Source of the DNA: Caprella mutica
Taxonomy: Eukaryota > Arthropoda > Malacostraca > Amphipoda > Caprellidae
NCBI GenBank assembly: GCA_947561585.1
Contig: CANNZV010001174.1
Coordinates: forward strand, 124,001 to 188,000
Length of the DNA: 64,000 nucleotides
Direction of reading: 5' to 3'
Both the position numbers and the translations under genes were made by a program. The notes below the pieces were generated by a model. It did not search any database, was not told where the DNA came from, and saw only the letters and a program-made list of their open reading frames with translations. Below, piece by piece: positions 1 through 12,561 of this stretch. Numbering within the stretch: position 1 is the stretch's first letter; the number at the start of each line of letters is the position of its first letter.

Positions 1-94
1 AGGATTTAAGATATGAATAGCAAGCCCGTGTTTTCTTGGCAGACTATATAAAATATGTAATATTTTTAAAATAAATTCATTATAGAGGGTATGT

Positions 95-325
95 CATTTC
101 TTAAGACACTAAAAACCAGGATGGTTCACTACACATGACTTCACTATAGAGGAGTTGCACTGGTAGAACTCCTCTATAGTAAAACACAACTAATTTACTA
201 TATAGAGATTCATAGAAAACTTGTAGTGATTTGTGGCAGACTAAACTAAATATGTCTACTATAGAGGTAAGTTCACTGTACGGATAGTACACTATAGAGG
301 AGTTCACTATAGAGGAGTTCTACCG
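95..325. repeat. MITE remnant, CTATAGAGGAGTTC family
   Basis: The motif actatagaggagttc occurs twice near 291-320 and its reverse complement near 166-180, so the segment holds inverted copies of one terminal motif. The same motif bounds better copies near 868-1160 and 18543-18738. The ends resemble terminal inverted repeats of Tc1/mariner-Tigger type elements; that assignment is an inference from the motif alone. Confidence 0.5.
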
Positions 326-867
326 CAGTTAAAATATTAAATTATATGATTTTTCTTAAAGTACTTTACTTTAAAAATAAAGTAACTTCTTCCAAACTAA
401 CTGAACATTCTGTAGATCTTCTTAGAGTTGTAACAAGTTTGAGGCAATAACTAATTTCACAACAATAATCAGTACCGAAATTACCTGATGATTTAGTCTC
501 ATAGGTACCAAGTGTAACTAATTTCCTTTGTCTTCAGAGTCATTGTACAAACAAATGAATATATATTTTAATCATACAAAGAACAAATATTATGAAATGT
601 CTTGAGTAACGTCATGCCATTTTCAATTTAGATATTGTGATGTGAATTAGTTATATTGGATTATGGTAGTGCATTCTTTAATTAAAGTCATTGTATTATG
701 AAATCTACAGTAGAACTATTGCTGAGTCAACGAAGAGAAATTTGAACAACCTAAGGTTATTATTTCATAATTAAAATAAGTAAACTAATTTCAATTCATA
801 ATTTTCGATAGAGTTTATTAATCTTATTTATTATTAAATATGTTCATATTATTATCTGAAGATAATC

Positions 868-1160
868 CGAACTACTTCGTATAGTGAACAAATTTTCTTT
901 AGTCTACCATGAATAGAATCAGTTTTAGAAAACTAATGGCCAATTCTAGGGCAGCCTAAAGAAAATTTGTTCACTATACGGGGTAGTTCTCTTACTCATG
1001 ACTCAACATTCACTATATCGTAGAAATTTCAATATTCCACATGAACACCAAAACCATCACACAGTTATAAATGGTTCAAACATTATCATTTTCAGATCTT
1101 TATAGTGAAGTAAACCCTCTATAGTGAACTAGTTGACGTTCACTATAGTTCTTCTACTGT
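868..1160. repeat. MITE copy, CTATAGAGGAGTTC family
   Basis: Inverted arms are visible: gaacaaattttcttta near 887 pairs with taaagaaaatttgttc near 957. Flanking these are actatac/ctatagtgaac motifs and a sequence like tcttactcatgactc that recurs in the copy at 18.55 kb. No coding capacity is seen. Confidence 0.5.
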
Positions 1161-2120
1161 TTTTATTATTTTAAATTTTTCTATACACCAACAAGCCCTA
1201 TCGCCCAGTTTCTGTGTTTTTCCGAGTGATTATCGTTGCCGTTTACACGGCGCATACTGCATAGGTCGAGGTGATAATAATTTAATTCCATGTAGAGCAA
1301 CCGTGTGACCTATTTGGAAATGAGCCAACAACCGTGCGGGGGACATCAGCTGCAGAAGACCACGCCAATGACTGACCTTCCTAAAAAAGAGGCACAAGTA
1401 AGCACTGACGGAAAATAGAGTGACGGCCAAAAAGGAACAACTGCAAACAAGAGGACTGACTAACCACCGGGGGAGGGGGGGGGGTCGTAAGGAGTTCGGG
1501 GTGATTATGAGGGTTCATATCTGATACTGGACCATTCATAAAATAAATCAAAGATTATTTCATGTTCTACAAGTATATACAGTTTTTAGTTTTCTCTTGA
1601 AGCCATGGAATTCATTTGGGTGCTCTCTTTCTACTTAATTAAATCATATATTAATATATGTATAGGACCAATTGGTGCCCGACTATTGCTTCTTATTGAA
1701 GGCTGCTGTGAGAGATGGAATAACTAAATAAATAGCACATGATATAAATGCAGTATCGCTGTTATTGATGTAAATGGAGATAATATATATACTGCAGTGT
1801 ACAGGCGGGTCGTGAATGTATGCAATGTATGAGAAATAAATGTATGGGGGGAAAATTGAAAGTGCATTATATCACAAAGTTAATGAAGCATGAAATTGAG
1901 TGTTGTGGTGTTGACGGACATCAGTAGACAATCTTGAGTTTTGCAGGATAAAGAATTCTTTATCATCTTTGGCATGATAAAGAATTAGCATTGTAAGTAT
2001 AAAATAAATCATTGAATTGTTTCCTCGGTGAATGTAATATAATGAATGAGTAAAAAACTATGTTTTAATTTTATTTACACATGATTTAAGAGGAAAAAAG
2101 AAATGTGATAAATAGGTGTT
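1161..2120. other. No gene recognised; low-complexity intergenic
   Basis: AT-rich sequence with a G-rich run near 1468-1487. Short ORFs here (up to 66 codons) show no family signature. I see no promoter, RNA gene or intact element. Confidence 0.5.
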
Positions 2121-2328
2121 AGGGCAAGTTCTCAGTTATCGGTCAGTTCCACATTTTCGGACACGTAAGAAAAAGCTATATAATAATTATTTTTTATTTT
2201 AATTGGTATCCAAGATACCCCCGGGTTTGCAGAAGTATTAGATAGCACTGTGTAATAATAATAATTTTTATATTGTTTTTCTTATATGTCCGAAGATGTA
2301 GTACTGACCGATAATTAAGAGCTTACAC
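2121..2328. repeat. MITE-A copy (ATCGGTCAG / CTGACCGAT inverted ends)
   Basis: Left end agggcaagttctcag is followed by ttatcggtcagttcc; the right end carries cgaagatgtagtactgac then cgataatt. The arms are about 50 bases of imperfect inverted repeat around an AT-rich core. This is the most abundant dispersed family in the window: about 13 two-armed copies and at least 6 single arms. Confidence 0.7.
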
Positions 2329-3014
2329 TATTTACTTGATATTTTTCCAATGTACAATCATCTTAAGCAGGTAATACACCTTAATTAAGGTAGCACATAC
2401 CAACGACATGATATCGCAATATAGAGGAGTGTTTGACACGTGGGAATGTCCTTCTTACGATGAGAAAAACAAATCATTGTTTCATTGTCACACGCAGTGA
2501 TGATTGATACGACAATGATACAATATTGATACAGCATTAAGACAATATTGCTACAATATTGCCACATGTAACATTGCTATAAAATAATAATGTGAACAAC
2601 ATTCATACGATATGATAATGTGTAGTTCAACATTCACACAATCAAGTAATGTGTACTACATTCATACGATATGATAATGTTTAGTTCAACATTCACACAA
2701 TATAGTAATGTGTACTACATTCATACGATGTACTAACCTGTACAACATTCAGTGACTATTTGTATTGCAAAACAATACTTGAACTTGACACTGTATAGCA
2801 ATTTAAAATGGTGTGAAACTGGTTACGAAGGAGTGCATTATTTATTATTATTTAATATTATTCAATTGAAATAGACATAATTCTATGATATGTGTATAAT
2901 AAATATAACAACCGATAATAAGTATTTATTCGAACATTATTGGAATATGATGTAAACAATTTTATCAAATTACCTGATAAAAGTAATTATCCAATAACAT
3001 AAAATGAAAATGTT

Positions 3015-3423
3015 AAGCAACATTCTCTCGATACTCATCCAACATTCTGCCGATACTCATCCAACATTCTCCCGATACTCATCCAACATTCTCTCGATAC
3101 TCATCTAACATTCTCTCGATACTCATCCAACATTCTCCCGATACTCATCCAACATTCTCCCGATACTCATCTAACATTCTCCCGATACTCATCCAACATC
3201 CTCCCGATACTTAACCAACATTCTCCCGATACTCATCTAACATTCTCCCGATACTCATCCAACATCCTCTCGATACTCATCCAACATTCTCCCGATACTC
3301 ATCTAACATTCTCCCGATACTCATCCAACATTCTCCCGATACTCATCCAACATTCTCCCGATACTCATCCAACATTCTCCCGATAGTCATCCAACATTCT
3401 CCCGATACTCATCCAACATTCAC
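3015..3423. repeat. Minisatellite, 22-bp unit, about 18 copies
   Basis: Contiguous copies containing aacattctcccgatactc, with ctctcg/ctcccg and catcc/catct variants. There are no spacers between units. Confidence 0.95.
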
Positions 3424-3425
3424 AT

Positions 3426-4500
3426 CGTTTAGTTCCTTTGTAATTTTGTCTTTGTTAACATTAGAAAGTAAAGCAAAGAGATGGTTAGTTATTTCTCACT
3501 CATACCACAACATTCGTAAAACATTCTTAGGAACATTGTGAAAGAAATTAGAACATTTTCACCCCATACGTAATTTATGTTTTTGAACAAAAAAAATTGT
3601 CTTTTCGAACAAAAAAATATGGAATAAATTTTCGTGAAACTGAAACTTTAACTAATATACATAATTATCGAATTTTTTTCTTATATAGACTGTAGAAATT
3701 AAATAAGAAAAATATTTAAACTTCAACACACATAAACTTACAAGTAAGTAAGAAACGAATGAGTAATGCGCAATTAAATCAATAAATAAAATCATGAGAA
3801 AATTATAGATAATCACTATAAATCTTTTGAAATAATATTGCTATTAATATCAGCTAGGGGTAAATTCAGAGTTATCGGATAGTTTCACATTTTCGATCAA
3901 ATTAAAAAAAAGTATAATTCAACAACTTCGTAATTTTAATAGAGGACCTACCCTACAAGTTATAATTATAGTAATATATCCACATTATTATTAAAGCTTT
4001 TATAACGAAAAAAAAATATATTGAATTAACTTTTTTTGCATAAAAAAAAACTATAATTTTCCACTAAAAACAATAAATAATTGTCTTGCCAAAATATAAC
4101 AAATATATAAATTATATTAAAAATATAAAACAAAATGAGATTACATATTGGAAAATAGATTATAAAAAAAAATCCAATAAACAATTATCACTCTTTCTAT
4201 AATAATATAAATTGAAGACATATAACTGTAATTAGATATTAAATCAAGTTCAACCTTATATCAATCTTATAATAACCTTATAATAATCTTATATCAACCT
4301 TATAATAATCTTATAATAACCTTTTCCGAGCTACTGTCAGTAAATACCCAAACTACTGACAAATTAACAAGAAGAAACTTGACCTTTGGTTCACATTCCT
4401 CATGTGTACTTATACATAATCAATTAGTCTATAATGTAGTATATAAGTGTGATAAATGTATATATATATTATATAACACATCAGAAGTCAGTGAGTATGT
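3426..4500. other. No gene; AT-rich with a single MITE-A arm near 3853-3925
   Basis: The arm reads taaattcagagttatcgg then atagtttcacattttcga and has no partner. A short direct repeat of ataatcttataataacc lies near 4255-4325. No coding region is recognisable. Confidence 0.5.
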
Positions 4501-4701
4501 AGGGTGAGTTACGAATTATCGGTCAGTTTCACTTCTTCGGTCATATACAAAAAAATTAAATAATAATAATATATTGAATTTGATTAAAATTGGCATCCAT
4601 GATACCTGCAAGTATCATGGATACCAATAAAAAAATAATTATATTGTTTTTTTTTATATGACCGAAGATGTGAAACTGACCGATAATTCGTAATTTACCC
4701 T
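4501..4701. repeat. MITE-A copy with central palindrome
   Basis: The arms are agggtgagttacgaattatc and, inverted at the right end, gataattcgtaatttaccct. The centre contains ggcatccatgatacctgc and gtatcatggataccaa, a palindromic core shared by several copies in the window. It is a clean two-armed copy. Confidence 0.8.
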
Positions 4702-5115
4702 AAAGAAGAAGTGTTTGAATGATATTGTCAGCAAATATATACTATAATATGTAAGTACAAAATCCAAATAAATAAGTATCTTTTATTAAAATATGATATA
4801 ATAAACCAAATATAAAGTATTATTTAAGAATAAAGATAAGAATTCAGTACAGGATGAAAATTTAATATGATATTATTAAATACAAACGCATCGAAATAAT
4901 AAAATGTTCTCATTGATTTCTTCTCCACACTACAATGGCGTATAATTAACATCCATTTCATTTAATAATCAGTAAAGATATTCAGTAAACATTCTAAGCA
5001 AGTTATTAGCCATATGTTTCAATTTTTATGCTAATAAATTCAATGTAAACCAGATAGAATTATTGTATGTTGCTAATGAACCGGTACAGCCTTGTGAGAA
5101 CTATCGCAACAACTG

Positions 5116-5697
5116 GTACCAAAAGGAGAAAAAAAGTACCAAAAGGAGTAAAAAAAGTACCAAAAGGAGTAAAAAAGTACCTAATAGAGAAAAGAAGTAC
5201 CAACCAAATGACAGTAACAATGAACAGAAAATATTGTAACAAATGGAGTAAAAAATATATCAAATGGAGTAAAAAATATATATCAAATGGACTGAAAAAA
5301 GTACCAATTGAAATAGAAAGTACCAATTGAAGTGAAAAAGTACCAATTGAAGTAAAAAAGTACCAATTGAAGTAAAAAAAGTACCAATTGAAGTAAAAAA
5401 AGTACCAATTGAAGTAAAAAAAGTAAAAATTGAAGTAAAAAAAGTACCAATTGAAGTAAAAAAAGTAAAAATTGAAGTAAAAAAAGTACCAATTGAAGTA
5501 AAAAAAGTAAAAATTGAAGTAAAAAAAGTGCCAATTGAAGTAGAAAGTATCAATTGAAGTAAAAAAGTACCAATAATTGAAGTAGAAAGTACCAATTGAA
5601 GTAAAAAAAAAGTACCAATTGAAATAAAAAGAGAACCAATCAAAGTAAAAATGTACCAATTGAAGTAAAAAAAGTACCAATTGAAGTGAAAATGTAT
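5116..5697. repeat. Minisatellite, about 20-22-bp unit
   Basis: Tandem copies built on agtaccaattgaagtaaaa; the left end is a related variant, taccaaaaggagtaaaa. Overlapping ORFs on both strands (up to 206 codons) translate only to short periodic peptides and are not called as genes. Confidence 0.9.
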
Positions 5698-6858
5698 CTA
5701 ATTAAGTTATGCTGTATTTTCATGTTGAAAATTGGAACATTCAAGGATAAGATTGGAGTAGCTGTCCAATAATTGGTAACTTACCCCCAGTTCAGTGTAA
5801 GCAGGTTCATGGTTTCCAGAGTCTATTTACTGAAAGAATTCAGTACTCTTTTCTCTTGATAAGAGTACCGTAGAGGAGATAGGCAGGGAATGTAACTCTT
5901 GAACAAGAGGCTCTTACTGCCCTCTTTACAAGAGTAACAATTACTGCCTGCGAGAGATAAACAGCTCCTCCTATCGGTCACAAATGCAACTATCTTCTTA
6001 TTTATTCGCATATATTCTTTTATTCTAGTTATTATCAAAGGAATTTAACAGTAATTTTATCAATGAAAAATAATAAGATAAACTCTATCGGTTTTAATTT
6101 CTGATTAGCAATTTTAGGGGTATGGATTTGATTAGGGTAAGTTACGTATTCATGTACAGTTACATAATCCCGTACAGCACATTCACTATTGAATTCGTGA
6201 AAAAAAACGTTTCTTTATTAATTAGGATAAGTGTCAAAACGATTAAAGTTAACACCTACTGTGACACGTTCTACCAAACTCTCAGTTAATTTACATAATA
6301 AATGGTAATTGGATATAGTAATTTAATTAACTGACCTAAAGCAGATGAAAATAATAATCCATTAGTTACAATATCAATAATTAGTATGATTAAATATGTT
6401 TGTCTATTTTGGTATATTACGTATATTTGAAAATTGAAGCTAAAGTTCAGACTTTTTCATGAGTTTTATGAAAAAAAATGTAAAAAAAGTTTAATGAACA
6501 TTTTGGTATGTAAATTTCGATAAAAAAAGTTTGTATGAATTTTTTATGAAATTTTTTATGAGAAAAAAAATTATAAAATATTTTATAGCAGTTATATACA
6601 TTAAATGTACAGAAAGTGCAAATAAAAACATACTCAGGCTATATAAAATATCGCAATGGATACTATAAACAATTATGCTTAGTTACGATGATTAAGTATG
6701 CACGATAACTTAGCAGCTACCCCTATTGTTGCGGTCACATGTGCTGACCCTTAAAAACAAACAACAAATTGCTATAGGGAAGTCATTTAACCCTCTATCC
6801 TTGGCTTTAAAGAACATCCTAAAATGCCTATTAAAGCGAAGATACAAATTGATTGTGA
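5698..6858. other. No gene recognised
   Basis: AT-rich intergenic DNA. ORFs of 63-71 codons are present but show no recognisable domain, start context or splice structure. Confidence 0.4.
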
Positions 6859-7008
6859 AGGTAAATTCTGTGTTATCGAACGGTTCCACATTATCGATCA
6901 TATAAGAAAATATATTATACTAATTTAATTTTAATTAAATTAAATCAAAATTTATTATATAATTTTTTCTTACATGATCGGAAATGTGGAACCGTTCGAT
7001 AACACATA
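6859..7008. repeat. MITE-A copy
   Basis: Left arm: ttatcgaacggttccacatt then atcgatcatataagaaaa. Right arm: the inverted form, catgatcggaaatgtggaac then cgttcgataa. The arms of about 45 bases match well around a short AT-rich core. Confidence 0.75.
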
Positions 7009-7399
7009 AATAACCAAAATATATATTTTTAAGCATGATGCAATAGAGCCTACAAATTAGTATGTTGAAGTCACGTTCCTACATCACTTCCTAGTACCTA
7101 CCTACAACATATGCACGTAGATAATATAACTAAATATTTATCTATCTTCTCAATACATGTATGGGAATAAGTACCTAGTAATTTCAGTCAGAAATGTCTG
7201 TAGAATTGTACATCAGTACGTGAGCTTCATTATGCTAATGTGTATATAATAACATATGTTTTGATTGTTTTCTACACTATTCATATTTATTAAAATGGTC
7301 ATCATGACATTCTGAATACTCACAGCTAATAGAAATCCAATATACTATATGTAGCTATCATATATTTGATATAATATGTGTAGATTTACTTTTTTCATT

Positions 7400-7680
7400 G
7401 AACAATCATGAAGTGTGCACTGAGCAGGACAACAAAGTAGCGAATACAACAAACTACATAACAGCCATTTATGATGATAGTTTCACAATAATCATAATTT
7501 AGATTTAAAGATTACTTTTAAAAGCTCAACAAAGATGACTAGAAATAAATGAAGATTATTTTGAAACTCTAAAACATAAATGGTTGATATTTAGTTTGTT
7601 GTATCCGCTCGTTTGTTATATCCGCTAGTTTGTTATATCCGCTAGTTTGTTGTACTGGACAGTTCATGATTGCCTAATGA
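7400..7680. repeat. Dispersed repeat with inverted ends, aacaatcatgaagtgtgca type
   Basis: Near 7405 the sequence aacaatcatgaagtgtgca is followed by aacaaactacataacag. An inverted version (gtttgttgtatccgctcg repeated, then cagttcatgattg) closes the element near 7590-7670. Related single arms occur near 44265-44320 and 54690-54760. The internal part contains three short tandem copies of tttgttatatccgctag. Confidence 0.55.
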
Positions 7681-7689
7681 TCTGGTAGG

Positions 7690-7709
7690 AGGGGGGGGGG
7701 GGGGGGGGT
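7690..7709. repeat. Poly-G run
   Basis: An almost pure G homopolymer of about 19 bases. It could form G-quadruplex DNA, and its length in an assembly is unreliable. Confidence 0.9.
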
Positions 7710-7909
7710 ACACAATACACATGCATCAGTATTCAATTTCATAATAATTAAAATGAAGATATTTCCGCACACTCGGCATTAGGGGGTTAAAAAACGCGCA
7801 GCGCATTCTCGAGATCGTGCAAATAAGCAAATGCGTGGAACATAAACACTAGACTGTGTTAGAGGTTTAGTGCTATACCATTAGTGCTATTCAGTGTTAA
7901 CCGGTATAG

Positions 7910-8427
7910 TACACCAGGTAGCACACCATGTAGTTAGCACTAGTTAGCACATCAGTTAACACCAAGTAGCACATCAGTTAACACCAGGTAGCACACCAGT
8001 TAACACCAGGTAACACACCAGTTAACACCAGGTAACACACCAGTTAACACCATGTAGCACACCAGTTAACACCAGGTAGCACACCAGTTAACACCAGGTA
8101 GCACACCAGGTAGCACATCAGTTAACACCAGGTAGCACACCAGTTAACACCAGGTAACACACCAGTTAACACCAAGTAGCACACCAGTTAACACCATGTA
8201 GCACACCAGTTAACACCAGGTAGCACACCAGTTAACACACCAGTTAACACCAGGTAGCACACCAGTTAACACCAGGTAGCACACCAGTTAACACCAAGTA
8301 GCACACCAGTTAACACCATGTAGCACACCAGTTAACACCAGGTAGCACACCAGTTAACACCAGGTAGCACACCAGTTAACACCAGGTAGCACACCAGTTA
8401 ACACCAGGTAGCACACCAGTTAACACC
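7910..8427. repeat. Minisatellite, 22-bp unit (GTTAACACC / GTAGCACACC)
   Basis: Tandem copies of gtagcacaccagttaac plus accag, with tgtag/aagtag/gtaac variants and occasional half units. It is followed by ordinary sequence from 8428. Confidence 0.95.
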
Positions 8428-8523
8428 GCCATACCTCACTCTAGTTAGGTCAAGGTCTAACAGTCTGGGACTAGGGGATGCAAAATTAAAACAACTTATA
8501 TAATTGAATGAACATTTAAGTCT

Positions 8524-8600
8524 AGCTTAAGTTACAAATTATCGGTCGGTTTCACATCTTCGGTCATATATGGAAAAACGATATTATAATAATTATAATT
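8524..8600. repeat. MITE-A single arm
   Basis: The arm cttaagttacaaattatc then ggtcggtttcacatcttcgg has no right partner, so this is a truncated or solo end. Confidence 0.6.
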
Positions 8601-9180
8601 TTAATTGATAAATTGGCATTAAATAAAAAATCAACAAATTATTTAATTCAAAGGTATATTTAAACTGGTACCAAAGGCTATACTATTGACGCTAGTAGAA
8701 GAATGAATACAAGGAACTTTGAAGAAGCAGTCACACAGGAAAGTGACTCCATGTTCAAAAATGTACATTAAAAGTGTTTAATAATAGCATAGGCTAAAGG
8801 AAGGTTTGCCATTCTACTGCTCCTTTACTGCGCTTAACTCAGGCAACAAACAAAGTTTGTTCACTGCAAACCTTGAGCTTGTCGGAAAGTCAAGTCCAAT
8901 GGAATAATAGTCGGTAGGTTTTTCTAACCAATTTAGACGTAAGTAGCGTCGTATTCAAGGTCTGGATAATCTTACGTAGTTACCTAGCGAATAGACGCTA
9001 GAAAAACTAGATCATTATGAAGTGTTTGGTAGCGGTAGCCTTGTGGATAAACAACCACTATTTAGTCTGAAGATTAATTCTTATAAGAACCGTAGTTTGA
9101 TAAAAAGGATAAATAAAATGGATTTTGAAAGGGAAGTCAGAGAGGAAAGTGGCTCTGTGATGAATAATTAATTTATTACG

Positions 9181-9640
9181 GGTTTAACGTCCGTTTCGTA
9201 ACCATAGGCCATATCGCTGACGGCTAAGTGAAATTAAGTACAAGGGACTTGAAGAAGCAGTCAGAAAGGAAAGTGGCTCCATGAATAAAATCACTTACCA
9301 TCAGTCGGTGAGAATGCTCATGGATGCAGAAAAGCTACTCCGTGAATGCAGTCACTTCCTAAGGAATGTAACGAAAAGGGACACAAGCACCGGTGGCTGC
9401 ACTCACGGATGGAAGAGGAAAATGGAGAGGTGATAGTAAATGAAGCCTACGAGTCTACCTAACACAAAAATATAAGAGGAAAATGAAGAGGTGATAGTAA
9501 ATGAAGCCTATGAGTCTACCTAACACAAAAATCTAAGAGGAATATGAAGAGGTGATAGTAAATGAAGCCTACGAGTCTACCTAACACAAAAATATAAGAG
9601 GAAAATGAAGAGGTGATAGTAATCTACTTAACACAAAAAT
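9181..9640. repeat. Dispersed repeat B with internal 61-bp tandem expansion
   Basis: The element opens with gtttaacgtccgtttcg and contains gaagaagcagtcagaaagg, gtggctccatg and gaaaagctactccgtgaatg. From about 9411 to 9638 its 3' portion (gaagaggtgatagtaaatg ... gagtctacctaacac) is tandemly repeated about 3.5 times with a 61-base period. A copy at 11840-12115 has this portion only once. Partial copies lie near 8640-8760, 9110-9165, 22690-22800 and 50035-50105. I do not recognise the family; no tRNA-like promoter is evident. Confidence 0.7.
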
Positions 9641-9961
9641 TCAAAAACTTGCAAATTTAGAAATTTATATTCCTCTTCAAAACTGCATGTAGCGTTAAGA
9701 AAATACCTAGTAAACCATCCTATCATTTATTTGAAGGATTAGAAAACTAATAAATAGTAATTTAAATCTAATGACAGGAAACTAGAAAACCACTAATTAT
9801 ATTGACTATCATATAATAATATATATTGACTATCATATAATAATATACCAGTAACTACTCATGTCTATTGAATAAGTAACTAGTCGTATAATATTTCCAA
9901 TCAGCTTTTCAAATAGAAAAACTTACCGACCTTCATACGATAAGAGAAAAGATAAGCTAAT

Positions 9962-10088
9962 GGGGTATCTTCAGAGTTATCGGACGGTTATACATCTTCG
10001 ATCATATCAGAAAAATTTATAATAATTAATTATTATTTTCTACATGATCGAAAATGTGGAACTGTCCAATAATTCGGAACTTACCCTA
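9962..10088. repeat. MITE-A copy, short
   Basis: Two-armed copy of about 127 bases: ggtatcttcagagttatcgg at the left and ccaataattcggaacttacc at the right. It lacks the central palindrome. Confidence 0.75.
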
Positions 10089-10501
10089 TGTTTTTTTTTT
10101 GATAAACAAATGTAGTACTATAGAGAAAAATGTCAATACCATGTTTTGAAAAACAGATTTTGAAAAAAAAAATCTTTTAATAGTTAGTGATTTATCTCTT
10201 TATATAATTTTTTTATCCCAATTGTACTTTGACAAATGTATCGGTACCCTCTAAGCCATTTAGCTGCATTTTACCATTGGCTTCTCGATCCTTCAAGACC
10301 AAGTCCTAAAATGGATATAAACACACAGTGTGTCTCAAGGGTGTATCTGACCACTTTAACACTCTTGCTCAGATACACTTGTGGTCTGCAGACTTCCTTG
10401 GCAAGGCCGTAGCCGCGTAACTAACTTTCTCTGGGTCGAAAAAACATAACTTTTCTAGCTATGAACACAGCTACTTTAGAAATAGTAGCACGTGGTGTCA
10501 G

Positions 10502-10891
10502 CCAGGTAGCAATATTTACAGGGCAATATTGTTACAACATTACCCCAATATTGTTACAAAACTTCACCAATAGTGAAACAATATTTTCCCAATATTGTTA
10601 GAACGTTGCCCCAATACTGTTGCAACAATATTGGAGCAATATTGTAACAATATTGGGGCAAAGTTGTAACAATATTGGGGCAAAGTTGTAACAATATTGG
10701 GGCAAAGTTGTAACAATATTGGGGCAAAGTTGTAACAATATTGGGGCAACGTTGTAACAATATTGGGGCAAAGTTGTAACAATATTGGGGCAACGTTGTA
10801 ACCTTGTTCCAATAATTTTACAACTTTGCCCCAATATTGTTACACCATTGCCCCAATATTGTTACAACATTATTCGAACATTGCTACCTGG
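10502..10891. repeat. Inverted-repeat element filled by a palindromic 22-bp minisatellite
   Basis: The ends are inverted copies of ccaggtagcaat (10502-10513 and 10880-10891). Inside are tandem units of caatattggggcaaagttg; units at the two flanks run in the opposite orientation to those in the middle. The unit itself contains the palindrome caatattg. Overlapping ORFs on the minus strand (78-82 codons) are repeat translations. Confidence 0.85.
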
Positions 10892-11050
10892 GCATTATTT
10901 CGGAAGCATATTGGATAGTGTTAAATAAACATATTCCTGTATAACTAATATCAAACTTCTAATAAAAATGGAGAAAAAAGAGCGTCAATAAAATAATGTT
11001 TCATACCTCAAGTGTAGAGTTACCTGTTGTAAGACCTAAATATTTCGTTG

Positions 11051-11226
11051 TAGGTATAGTTACGAATCATCGGTCGGTTTTGCATCTTCGGTCATATAAG
11101 AACAAAAAAAATAATAATAATGATAACCTGCTGGTATCATGGATACCAATAAAAAAATAATCATTTTATAGTTTTTTCTTATATGACCGAAGATGTTAAA
11201 CCGACCGATAATTGGTGAGTTAGCCT
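11051..11226. repeat. MITE-A copy with partial central palindrome
   Basis: Left arm: taggtatagttacgaatc then atcggtcggttttgcatc. Right arm: gaagatgttaaaccgacc then gataattggtgagttagcc. The centre holds ggtatcatggatacc. Confidence 0.75.
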
Positions 11227-11348
11227 GCATTGCTCTCCATGCAACAGCAAGGGCGTGTCAGATATAACTGCATATAACAGTTTAATGCAGGTGTACGTAA
11301 TACATGTACGTGTAGCCCTAATAAGGACATGTGTAAGTATACATACCT

Positions 11349-11720
11349 GTGTATATAATATACCTGTGTGGTGACCGTTTAGAAGTTGATCAGAGGTCAG
11401 CAGTTAAAGATGCTGTGATAGTGAGCTGTAATGTTTTTAGTGGTCGTTGCCTTCGAGGAATTATGTACCATTTAATTTGTGAAAAGAAGTTAGTGTACAG
11501 TGAAAGAAAACAGTTTATTTTTGATAGTTTACTAGTTTCACATTTGCAAAGAAACTTAACGTATTGTAATGTTTGTAGATATTTTTAAATTGGTCTGGGT
11601 ACACGACGACAAATTTGTATAATTTGAAAATAATAGAAAAATTATAACAGTTTTTATATTATTTTTTTCTTATATGACCGAAGATGTAGTACTGACCGAT
11701 AATTCGGAACTTATCCTAAT
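11349..11720. other. No gene called; small ORF plus a solo MITE-A arm
   Basis: A 79-codon ORF (11349-11588, plus strand) has no recognisable domain. It is followed by a solo MITE-A right arm (gaccgaagatgtagtactg at about 11677-11695). I treat the ORF as chance. Confidence 0.35.
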
Positions 11721-11839
11721 CAGTAAAATTTATACTCTACAAGTAATATATTAATTGAAAGTTATTTTATTTATAATATAATACATATGTATAGGAATTC
11801 ATTAATTGAAAGTCATTATGATTCATTTTTTATTTAATT

Positions 11840-12115
11840 TTAATAGGGGTTTAACGTCTGCTTGGGAACCAAAGGCCATATCGCTGACGTCAAGAGGAAA
11901 TTAAATACAAGGGACTGGAAGAAGCAGTCAGAAGGGAAAGTGGCTCCATGTCAATCATGGATGCAGAAAAGCTACTCCGTGAATGCAGTCACTTACCAAG
12001 GAATGTGACGAAAAGGGACACAAGTACCAGTGGCTGCACTCACGGATGGAAGAGGAAAATGAAGAGGTGATAGTGAATGAAGCCTACGAGTCTACCTAAC
12101 ACAAAATCTAAGACC
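11840..12115. repeat. Dispersed repeat B, unexpanded copy
   Basis: Contains gggtttaacgtctgcttgg, gaagaagcagtcagaaggg, gcagaaaagctactccgtg and a single gaagaggtgatagtgaatg ... gagtctacctaacac segment. The same segment is tandemly expanded in the copy at 9181-9640. Confidence 0.7.
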
Positions 12116-12524
12116 TCGTAGTTGAAGAGCATAACCCTAGCGCTATCCTCTAAAACTGCAAGTAGCGTTAAAATAATTATAAACATGGTAAAAATGAAAG
12201 ACAATACATAATCCAAATTACAACAGTTCGGGGCCCAAAGGACGCCACCCCCTTTCTCTTCCATTCACCACAGACAGATTTAGGATAGAGCCCCTGGTGT
12301 CTATAATGACTTAGTCATTTTTAATGTTATTAGAGGTACTGAATTCAATAAAATGCATTTTCTTCTTTAAAATTAGAGTATATGTAAATAACTATACACT
12401 GTATTAGTGCACAAACGGTACCAAGCATCATGTGCATACAAAATAAATAAACTGAAATAATTTTAAATGAAAACAAAACATAATTAACCAAACCGCCGAA
12501 CCCATGAAACTAACTCTTGAACCC

Positions 12525-12548
12525 CGGAGATCGAACCCAGGTTAAAAA
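12525..12548 (-). repeat. tRNA-like B box, possible SINE scrap
   Basis: The minus strand reads cctgggttcgatctccgggg, which fits the RNA polymerase III B-box core GGTTCGAnTCC. No matching A box is visible within the expected distance, so this is at best a truncated tRNA-derived SINE; chance is possible. Confidence 0.3.
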
Positions 12549-12561
12549 AAAAAATAAAATA

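Noticed and set aside
1468..1487. G-rich run as a possible promoter or telomere-like tract
   Set aside because: Isolated homopolymer-like run with no repeat unit or neighbouring gene start.
5060..5680. 206-codon minus ORF rich in Phe, Tyr and Trp, resembling a membrane protein
   Set aside because: Translation of the 21-bp minisatellite; three overlapping frames are equally open.
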